A stretch of DNA of 64,000 nt from Muricea muricata (taxonomy: Eukaryota; Cnidaria; Anthozoa; Malacalcyonacea; Plexauridae), in contig OY979718.1 in the NCBI GenBank assembly GCA_963855995.1, positions 29,793,282-29,857,281 on the forward strand, in the 5' to 3' direction. The notes under the pieces were generated by a model that made no database searches, had not been told where the DNA came from, and saw only the letters and a list, made by a program, of their open reading frames with translations. Shown piece after piece: positions 53,201-60,605 of this stretch; the first letter of the stretch is position 1, and the number at the start of each line of letters is the position of its first letter. The translations under genes and the position numbers were made by a program.

Positions 53201-54371
53201 ACTTGCTTGTACACTGAACAGAAACGATCTTAGAACTATAAAAATCGCGTTTTAAGCGCTCTAGAAGCGATTTGAACGTAAAAACATGCTGAAATCACCA
53301 ACGAAAAGTTGCTATTTTAAATCGATCAGGGTGACGTTTTAGAGCTTAAAATGATGTTTTCAGTGCTAAAGTGAACTAGTTGAGCGCAATAATGTACTGC
53401 AATCACGGAGCTAAAAGAGACTTAATAAATGGAAATTGCAGAACTTAGCAAGTCGGGAATCAGGTTTTCGGCGCTCAAACTATCGAGATGAGCGAAGTAA
53501 CCCGTTGACATGAGAAACCTATAACTCTCTTGTAAACTGAAAAGAAACGATCTTAGAACCAGCAAAATTGCGTTTTACCCGTTCTAGAACGATTTGAGCG
53601 TGAAAAAATGCTCAAATCACCAACTTAGAATCGCCCTTTTTAAATCGATCAGGGTGACGTTTTTGAGCTTAAAATGATGTTTTTACTGCTAAAGTGAACG
53701 AGTTGAGCGCAATGATGTACTGCATTCACGGACCTAAATGAGACCTTCTAAATTGAAATTGCAGAACTAAGCATGTCGGGAATCATATTTTCGGCTCTCA
53801 AACTATCGATAATTGGCAAAATAACACCTTGACATGAGAAACGTAGAGCTTACTTGTGAACTGAGAAAAAACGATCTTAGAACCATCAAAATCGCGTTTT
53901 AAGCATTCTAGAAGCGATTTGAACGTAAAAACATGCTCAAATCACCAACTAAAAGTTGCCGTTTAAAATCGATCAGGGTGACGTTTTAAAGCATAAAATG
54001 ATGTTTTCAGTGCTAAAGTGAACGAGTTGAGCGCAATGATGTACTGCAATCAGGGACCTAAAAGAGACATTCTAAATGTAAATTGCAGAACTTTGCAAGT
54101 CGGGAATCAGGTTTTCGGCGCTCAAACCATCGGGATGAGCGAATTGACATGTTGAAATCAGAAACCTATAACTTGCTTGTAAACAGAACAGAAACGATCT
54201 TAGAACCAACAAAATCGCGTTTTAAGCGTTCTAGAAGCGATTTGAGCGTAAAAATATGCTCAAATCACCAACTAAAAGTTGCCGTTTTAAATCAATCAGG
54301 GTGACGTTTTAAAGCTTAAAATGATGTTTTCAGTGCTAAAGTGAACGAGTTGAGCGCAATGATGTACTGCA
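50274..54371. repeat. Segmental duplication D, copy 2
   Basis: Partner of 38,967-43,064. Private changes include ACGTAGTGC (50,812), GGGAGTCATG (51,196), TTCGTCTCTC (51,530), CTAGAAACG and ACGGTCTTAG (52,579). The right junction is at about 54,370, where ACTGCATTC replaces ACTGTATTC. At 53,370 it reads CTAAAGTGAACTAG, whereas both 7-monomer units at 42 and 44 kb read CTAAAGTATAACTAG. Confidence 0.88.
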
Positions 54372-56617
54372 TTCACGGACCTAAAAAAGACCTAATAAAT
54401 GGAAATTGCAGAACTTAGCAAGTCGGGAATCGGGTTTTCGGCGCTCAAACCATCGGGATGAGCGAAATCACATGTTGAAATGAGAAACCTATAACTTGCT
54501 TGTACACTGAACAGAAACGATCTTAGAACCATAAAAATCGCGTTTTAAGCGTTCTAGAAGCGATTTGAACGTAAAAACATGCTCAAATCACCAACGAAAA
54601 ATTGCTGTTTTAAATCGATCAGGGTGACGTTTTAGAGCTTAAAATGATGTTTTCAGTGCTAAAGTGAACGAGTTGAGCGCAATAATGTACTGCAATGACG
54701 GACCTAAAAGAGACCCAATAAATGGAAATTGTAGAACTTAGCAAGTCGGGAATCATGTTTTCGGCGCTCAAACTATCGAGATGAGCGAAGTAACCCGTTG
54801 ACATGAGAAACCTATAACTCTCTTGTAAACTGAAAAGAAACGATCTTAGAACCAGCAAAATTGCGTTTTACCCGTTCTAGAACGATTTGAGCGTGAAAAC
54901 ATGCTCAAATCACCAACTTAAAATCGCCGTTTTAAATCGATCAGGGTGACGTTTTTGAGCTTAAAATGATGTTTTCAGTGCTAAAGTGAACGAGTAAAGC
55001 GCAATGATGTACTGCATTCACGGACTTAAAAGAGACCTTTTAAATTGAAATTGCAGAACTAAGCATGTCGGGAATCATATTTTCGGCTCTCAAACCATCG
55101 ATAATTGGCAAAATAACACCTTGACATGAGAAACGTAGAGCTTACTTGTGAACTGAGAAGAAACGATCTTAGAACCATCAAAATCGCGTTTTAAGCATTC
55201 TAGAAGCGATTTGAACGTAAAAACATGCTCAAATCACCAACTAAAAATCGCCGTTTTATGTCGATCAGGGCGACGTTTTAGAGCTTAAAATGATGTTTTC
55301 AGTGCTAAAGTGAACGACTTGAGTGCAATGATGTACTGCAATAACGGACCTAAAAGAGACCTTCTAAATGGAAATTGCAGAACTTAGCAAGTCGGGAATC
55401 ACGTTTTCGGCGCTTAAACCATCGGGATAAGCGAAATGACATATTGAAATGAGAAACCTATAACTTGCTTGTACACTGAACAGAAACGATCTTAGAACTA
55501 TAAAAATCGCGTTTTAAGCGCTCTAGAAGCGATTTGAACGTAAAAACATGCTCAAATCACCAACGAAAAGTTGCTGTTTTAAATAGATCAGGGTGACGTT
55601 TTAGAGCTTAAAATGATGTTTTCAGTGCTAAAGTGAACGAGTTGAGCGCAATAATGTACTGCAATCACGGACCTAAAAGAGACCTAATAAATGGAAATTG
55701 CAGAACTTAGCAAGTCGAGAATCAGGTTTTCTTCGCTCAAACTATCGAGATGAGCGAAGTAACCCGTTGACATGAGAAACCTATAACTCTCTTGTAAACT
55801 GAAAAGAAACGATCTTAGAACCAGCAAAATTGCGTTTTACCCGTTCTAGAACGATTTGAGCGTGAAAACATGCTCAAATCACCAACTTAAAATCGCCGTT
55901 TTAAATCGATCAGGGTGACGTTTTTGAGCTTAAAATGATGTTTTCAGTGCTAAAGTGAACGAGTTGAGCGCAATGATGTACTGCATTCACGGACCTAAAA
56001 GAGACCTTCTAAATTGAAATTGCAGAACTAAGCATGTCGGGAATCATATTTTCGGCTCTCAAACCATCGATAATTGGCAAAATAACACCTTGACATGAGA
56101 AACGTAGAGCTTACTTGTGAACTTAGAAGAAACGATCTTAGAACCATCAAAATCGCGTTTTAAGCATTCTAGAAGCGATTTGAACGTAAAAACATGCTCA
56201 AATCACCAACTAAAAGTTGCAGTTTAAAATCGATCAGGGTGACGTTTTAAAGCATAAAATGATGTTTTCAGTGCTAAAGTGAACGACTTGAGCGCAATGA
56301 TGTACTGAAATCAGGGACCTAAAAGAGACATTCTAAATGTAAATTGCAGAACTTAGCAAGTCGGGAATCAGGTTTTCGGCGCTCAAACCATCGGGATGAG
56401 CGAAATGACATGTTGAAATCAGAAACCTATAACTTGCTTGTAAACAGAACAGAAACGATCTTAGAACCAACAAAATCGCGTTTTAAGCGTTCTAGAAGCG
56501 ATTTGAGCGTAAAAATATGCTCAAATCACCAACTAAAAGTTGCCGTTTTAAATCAATCAGGGTGACGTTTTAAAGCTTAAAATGATGTTTTCAGTGCTAA
56601 AGTGAACGAGTTGAGCG

Positions 56618-56620
56618 CAA
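56618..56620. other. Target-site duplication CAA, left copy
   Basis: The satellite reads GAGCGCAA up to the insert and CAATGATG after it, whereas intact monomers read GAGCGCAATGATG, so CAA is duplicated. A 4-bp reading (GCAA) is possible only if the terminal G of the right end is assigned to the target, which would make the element ends asymmetric. Confidence 0.85.
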
Positions 56621-56655
56621 CACGCCTGGCATTTTTGCATGCGAAAACGCTAGTT
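56621..56655 (+). repeat. Left terminal inverted repeat of the transposon (35 bp)
   Basis: It begins CACGCCTGGCATTTTTG and matches the reverse complement of 59,752-59,786 at 33 of 35 positions. Mismatches are at positions 18 (C here, A in the partner) and 27 (A here, T in the partner). Similarity stops after CGCTAGTT. Confidence 0.93.
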
Positions 56656-56938
56656 TAAAGTGTGACAATTTTTTTGCCACCGCGCGTCAAAATTGGAGAG
56701 CTTGGTAGCGAATTTAATTCTTGAAAAATTCTTTAAATTCATCGAGTTATTCCTCGTGCGCGTTTTCCTGGAGGATTATCTGATGGTAATAGGGAGATAG
56801 AGGGTTTTTCGAGGATCAAAATGATATCAATATTGCCATGGTTACATGCAATGTTTTTCTACGGGAAGGCTTCTTGTTCGAGGCATTTCGCGCAATGGCG
56901 ACTTTTTGTACGGTGTTGTAAAAATGTGACAACTTCGG

Positions 56939-56996
56939 CTTGTATAGGCTCCTTCGTTCCGGCTTCTTTTCATTTAATTTTTGTTGCCTATACAAG
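56939..56996. repeat. Perfect 11-bp inverted repeat, CTTGTATAGGC / GCCTATACAAG
   Basis: The arms are at 56,939-56,949 and 56,986-56,996 with a 36-bp spacer. It lies about 320 bp inside the left terminus. It could be a subterminal protein-binding site or a chance dyad. The symmetry is all I can see. Confidence 0.6.
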
Positions 56997-57426
56997 TTAA
57001 GACATCTATAAAAGTTTGTATGTTTTTTGTTTTTCGAAAAATGTTAGTAAAACATAAAAAATTGCTTTTACAAAGGCATGAATTTTGGCGAATTGTGAAT
57101 AAAGGTGCAAGAAATGGTTCGGCGCGTTCACGGTTAAAGGGAAGGATCAAAAAGCTAAAAACACAACTCAAAAACCTAAGCGATTGCTCCAAAAGGTAGG
57201 AAACGTGTTATAGATTTTGTATTTCTTGTGATAACGTTTCTGATTTATTGTTTTTCCATAAAATTTCAAGTCAACATATCACAATATAGTATTCATCAAA
57301 GAAGAACTCACATATATTTTTGTGTTGATGAATTTATTTTCGCCTGTTAAAGTGCCTAAGTTTGTTAACTGTTCAGAAAATCTGCTATTTAAAAGTAGTT
57401 GTAATATATATAATGCTATATTTTGC

Positions 57427-57442
57427 TATATATATATATATA
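57427..57442. repeat. TA dinucleotide microsatellite (8 units)
   Basis: A run of eight TA repeats follows TTTTGC and precedes GTGTTCATATG. A shorter TATATATA run lies about 25 bp upstream. It is a simple repeat inside the transposon, likely length-variable. Confidence 0.9.
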
Positions 57443-57470
57443 GTGTTCATATGCCACAATGGGTTTTAGT

Positions 57471-57585
57471 ATAACCACTACACCAAGCTCAATGATATGG
57501 CCCAGGTCAATGATCATTAAAAATTTCTGCCAGACTAAAATTAACAACTCTCTGAAAGAAAATGAAAATAGATGTAGTTGGTTAT
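57471..57585. repeat. Weak foldback: ATAACCACTACA / TGTAGTTGGTTAT
   Basis: The arms at 57,471-57,482 and 57,573-57,585 pair with one bulged base across a spacer of about 90 bp. This may be the eroded ends of a small nested element. No flanking duplication is evident, so it could also be chance in AT-rich DNA. Confidence 0.35.
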
Positions 57586-58480
57586 GATATGTTTGTGCTA
57601 TGCTGGTGATTTATAGGGCTAAACATTTTGCACTAATCCACTTGACAGTCAAGCTATAAGTACTACATGGCCCAACCCAGAGTAATGAATTTATTATAAA
57701 TTGATAGATGATTATTAGCAAAGAGAAATTGATGGTTGATGATTGCCGGGAAAGATTTTGTTAATAGTGAACAATATGGGCTATATATTTATTGAGAGTT
57801 ATTGTTAATAGTACACCTGTTTTAGACATCTGCATTTGAAAGGACTGTTTAATAGTCAGCAATTAAAGGTGATTTTGTATAAAGCTTGACATAGTACAGA
57901 ATATATTTGAATTCACCTATGCCTGCACCATTGTATATATTAATATTTTTCTGCTATTTATACAATTTCTTATATCATTGTGCTATGTGAGCCAAATTAG
58001 TAATTCAAGAATTATAACAAAAAATGTTTACAGCAAATTTCTTTTCAAAATATATGATTAAAGTTCTGATTTCTAATCATCTTGTCTTAGCCAAATTTTA
58101 GTGGGTTGAACAAAACACCTGAAACATGATATATTTGATAGGTTGGTGACATATATGCTATAACATTTATGATCTGACCAAACTAACATTCTGCTTGTGT
58201 TATTTAGATTGTTTCCAACTGCCTGTATCAGCTGACATCACAAGTCATAAATCATATTATGATTATCATAATTAGGGCAGACATTGTGTGGTCTCCCCCA
58301 AGCAGATATTTGGTAGATTTTAACTATATTATTACCCACCTATATAAGGTTATTATACAAACAAGTTATAAGTTTTCACAGGAAGGTCAGGGTTTTGCAC
58401 ATCAGACAATTAATGAACCTATATGTGTCACATTGTACTAGGGTGTAATTGCCTAATTGGTCAAATTAGTTAACTTTTTT

Positions 58481-58664
58481 ATAGTTTGCCTAAGCCATTG
58501 AGCAACAGATCCCCCTTGGCAAGTAAAATTGGTTTCATAGTGGGTAATACTGAACATGTCCCCACTACTTCATTACACATATACATAATAGACTATTGCT
58601 TTTACTTGTCAAGGGAAGCCTATGGATACTAACTGTTTGAACCATTGAGTCCGAAGCAAACTAT
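58481..58664. repeat. Nested foldback, about 184 bp, MITE-like remnant
   Basis: Three arm pairs are concentric. ATAGTTTGC at 58,481-58,489 pairs with GCAAACTAT at 58,656-58,664. CCCTTGGCAAGTAAAA at 58,513-58,528 pairs with 58,600-58,615 at 15 of 16 positions. TAGTGGG at 58,538-58,544 pairs with CCCACTA at 58,561-58,567. CCATTGAG also occurs as a direct repeat on each side (58,495 and 58,642). I find no convincing target duplication. A decayed foldback element is the simplest reading. Confidence 0.6.
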
Positions 58665-58823
58665 GACAATATATGAATTTAAGACAATTTATTCAGTATT
58701 TAATTTTAAATTTACAAAGCCTGTAACTATTGTGTAAATTACAGTAATTAACCATATAAAATAAAAAACAGTTTTGCTTTTTATCTTTTGTTGGTCTAAT
58801 TCACACAAATGATATAGAGAATA

Positions 58824-58927
58824 ATACATGGGTGCTCGGAAATACCAGATGTATTTCGAGTGTTGAACATGATATCTCACGAGTAAGCGCAGAGAAATAA
58901 ATCTGGTAATTCCAAGCACCCATGTAT
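58824..58927. mobile_element. Short MITE-like element with 27-bp inverted ends, nested in the transposon
   Basis: The arms 58,824-58,850 and 58,901-58,927 are inverted repeats with 25 of 27 matches: ATACATGGGTGCTCGGAAAT on the left pairs with a right arm reading ATTCCAAGCACCCATGTAT. About 50 bp separate them. If the ends are CATGGGTGCT...AGCACCCATG, the flanks on both sides are TA, as expected for a Tc1/mariner-type target duplication. TA also falls inside the symmetric sequence, so the duplication is not proven. The whole unit is about 100 bp and non-coding. Confidence 0.65.
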
Positions 58928-59040
58928 TTTTCTGTTTATTATTATAAACTACAGGTTTTCCACCAATATAAAATGTCCAGAAGCTATGATTGGTAATTGT
59001 TTGAAAAGCGATAATTTTGACATGTGAAATGATCATAAAT

Positions 59041-59076
59041 AATCTCACATGTGAGATTAATCTCACATGTGAGATT
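59041..59076. repeat. Doubled 18-bp perfect palindrome
   Basis: AATCTCACATGTGAGATT is its own reverse complement and occurs twice in immediate succession (59,041-59,058 and 59,059-59,076). The 36 bp are therefore both a direct and an inverted repeat and could form alternative hairpins. A degenerate half (CATGTGAAATGATC) lies just upstream. It may be a slippage product or a binding site. Confidence 0.85.
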
Positions 59077-59751
59077 ATCAGTTTTATCAGTGCTTAAAAT
59101 CCTTATAAAGCACTGTACTTTATATAATAAACTATAATAATGTACACCCTAACTAACAAAGCATCAGTTGTTGTATGACGAAACTGTTGAGACTTACACG
59201 ATGAGAATGTCTTTCATAAAATCTTTCTGCTTTTATATTGTTTATTGCTGTGACCATATTAATACTGTTTGGTGCAAATTCATTCTTGTACTAGTTTAGT
59301 AGCTAATGTATTACAAGATAGCATATTGTTTTCATATTTCTTGTGATCACTTCCTGACGGGTAAAAACTTCTAAACAAAGTTTCCAATTGTGTACTGTGA
59401 CAAGACAAGAAGATTTTGACAAAATTTGCTCGCACTCAGCTATTCACTGCAATAATGCAATTGTGACTGTCCAGTGTCCACTCTATCCAATATATAATCG
59501 AAGCCTTCACAGAGAAGAAAACGTGGCATGGAAAATTGTCCTGCTGTAACATTTGTACAATCCTTTCTTAAAAACTTAAATCCCTTCATTTTCCTTGCCA
59601 TAGTATTGTGCATCTCTTGTCTTATTGTAATTTGGGATTTCGTGCAAATAAAATTTGTTCGCCATTTTGAATCAATAACGAGGAATACTTGGTGTAAGCC
59701 GAAGTTATTGGATATTTTTTGCGGAGTAACCGCTGGATTTGCGTACAGGCG

Positions 59752-59786
59752 AACTAGCGATTTCGCATTCAAAAATGCCAGGCGTG
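59752..59786 (-). repeat. Right terminal inverted repeat of the transposon (35 bp)
   Basis: Read on the minus strand from 59,786 it begins CACGCCTGGCATTTTTG, then A, then ATGCGAAAT and CGCTAGTT. The first 17 bases are identical to the left end. It directly abuts satellite sequence starting CAATGATGTACTGC. Confidence 0.93.
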
Positions 59787-59789
59787 CAA
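59787..59789. other. Target-site duplication CAA, right copy
   Basis: Second copy of the 3-bp duplication, followed by TGATGTACTGCATTCACGG. This is the continuation expected for a monomer following the GTAAATTGC subfamily, as at 54,359 and 24,026. Confidence 0.85.
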
Positions 59790-59949
59790 TGATGTACTGC
59801 ATTCACGGACCTAAAAAAGACCTAATAAATGGAAATTGCAGAACTTAGCAAGTCGGGAATCAGGTTTTCGGCGCTCAAACCATCGGGATGAGCGAAATGA
59901 CATGTTGAAATGAGAAACCTATAACTTGCTTGTACACTGAACAGAAACG

Positions 59950-60605
59950 ATCTTAGAACCATCAAAATCGCGTTTTAAGCGTTCTAGAAGCGATTTGAAC
60001 GTAAAAACATGCTCAAATCACCAACGAAAAATTGCTGTTTTAAAACGATCAGGGTGACGTTTTAGAGCTTAAAATTATGTTTTCAGTGCTAATGTGAACG
60101 AGTTGAGCGCAATAATGTACTGCAATGACGGACCTAAAAGAGACCCAATAAATGGAAATTGCAGAACTTAGCAAGTCGGGAATCAGGTTTTCGGCGCTCA
60201 AACCATCGGGATGAGCGAAATGACATGTTGAAATGAGAAACCTATAACTTGCTTGTACACTGAACAGAAACGATCTTAGAACCATCAAAATCGCGTTTTA
60301 AGCGTTCTAGAAGCGATTTGAACGTAAAAACATGCTCAAATCACCAACGAAAAATTGCTGTTTTAAAACGATCAGGGTGACGTTTTAGAGCTTAAAATTA
60401 TGTTTTCAGTGCTAATGTGAACGAGTTGAGCGCAATAATGTACTGCAATGACGGACCTAAAAGAGACCCAATAAATGGAAATTGCAGAACTTAGCAAGTC
60501 GGGAATCAGGTTTTCGGCGCTCAAACCATCGGGATGAGCGAAATGACATGTTGAGATGAGAAACATATAACTTGCTTGTACACTGAACAGAAACGATCTT
60601 AGAAC
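59950..60605. repeat. Single-monomer tandem duplication next to the insert
   Basis: Two consecutive monomers both carry TTTTAAAACGATCAGG (60,031 and about 60,360, instead of AAATCGATC), AAAATTATG and GCTAATGTGAACG. The combination is otherwise absent from the left block, so the duplication is local to the right flank. Confidence 0.7.

Larger units (their letters stand above)
13121..56080. repeat. Divergent satellite subfamily, 21 interspersed monomers
   Basis: These monomers carry a linked block of differences: AAATTGAAATTGCAG, ACTAAGCATGTCGG, TATTTTCGGCTCTC, usually GATAATTGGCAAAATAAC, ACCTTGACATG and ACGTAGAGCTTACTT. The TATTTTCGGCTC box starts near 13121, 14736, 16675, 17644, 23461, 25076, 29572, 31508, 33122, 33769, 40218, 42480, 44742, 46680, 47327, 48619, 49266, 51525, 53786, 55078 and 56047. 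Intervals are near-whole numbers of monomers (5, 6, 3, 18, 5, 14, 6, 5, 2, 20, 7, 7, 6, 2, 4, 2, 7, 7, 4 and 3). The first half of the monomer stays standard, so divergence is concentrated in the middle third. None lies in 1-13 kb, 18-23.4 kb, 34-40 kb or right of the insert. Confidence 0.9.
1..56620. repeat. Satellite array, left block (about 323-bp monomer, about 175 copies)
   Basis: Head-to-tail tandem repeat with no inversions. The unit is recognised by landmarks recurring every 322-323 bp: GATGTTTTCAGTGCTAAAG, then GAGTTGAG, a TCGGGAATCA box, a GCGCTCAAAC box, a GAAACGATCTTAGAAC box, the TTCTAGAA palindrome (an XbaI site) and GATCAGGGTGACGTTTT. Most monomers are 323 bp. Those reading TTTTACCCGTTCTAGAACG (or CCCATTC) have lost a base and are 322 bp. 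Monomers differ by substitutions and short indels and fall into subfamilies arranged in several higher-order patterns (separate entries). Base 1 falls inside a monomer, so the array continues to the left of the window. There is no gene, RNA gene or unique sequence in this block. That it is eukaryotic heterochromatin is inferred from the size and homogeneity of the array. Chromosomal position and species are unknown. Confidence 0.98.
56656..59751. other. Transposon interior: AT-rich non-coding sequence without a supported gene
   Basis: The interior is unique sequence rich in A and T and unrelated to the satellite. The first 550 bp and last 350 bp are compositionally more complex than the middle. 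The left subterminal part repeats GTGACAA near 56,662 and 56,926. Open frames are short: a basic 72-codon frame at 56,981-57,199 ending in a Lys/Arg-rich stretch, a 125-codon reverse frame at 58,689-59,066 and overlapping frames near 59,440-59,848 that run through the terminal repeat into satellite. None shows a motif or family resemblance I recognise. The middle carries several foldbacks and a microsatellite, listed separately. Confidence 0.8.
56621..59786. mobile_element. DNA transposon inserted in the satellite, 3,166 bp, non-autonomous, superfamily unresolved
   Basis: The insert has 35-bp terminal inverted repeats with 33 matches, ends reading CAC...GTG and flanking CAA duplications. Splicing it out restores a perfect monomer that can be compared with uninterrupted relatives such as 54,304-54,640. 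The interior is AT-rich, unlike the satellite, and contains no long open frame: nothing resembles a transposase, reverse transcriptase or helicase. It is therefore probably a non-autonomous or internally replaced element. CAC ends with a 3-bp target duplication are known for CACTA/EnSpm-like and some Chapaev-type elements, and 3-bp duplications also occur in Academ, Zator and PIF/Harbinger elements. The superfamily is inference. Strand is undefined because no gene orients the element. It occurs once in the window. Confidence 0.92.

Noticed and set aside
1-56620. CRISPR array
   Set aside because: Repeats are about 323 bp with no unique spacers between them and the whole unit is repeated. This is satellite DNA.
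58689-59066. 125-codon reverse-strand frame inside the transposon
   Set aside because: It spans the MITE-like inverted repeat and AT-rich sequence and ends in the palindrome region. Its composition (Ile, Tyr, Phe, Lys) is that of translated AT-rich DNA. No motif is visible.
56621-59786. Retrotransposon (LTR or LINE) explanation for the insert
   Set aside because: The ends are inverted, not direct, repeats. There is no poly-A tail at either junction and no reverse transcriptase motif, and the target duplication is only 3 bp.
59440-59848. Overlapping open frames at the right end of the transposon, one with a hydrophobic stretch
   Set aside because: Both run through the terminal inverted repeat and one continues into satellite. 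They overlap on opposite strands and match no family I recognise.
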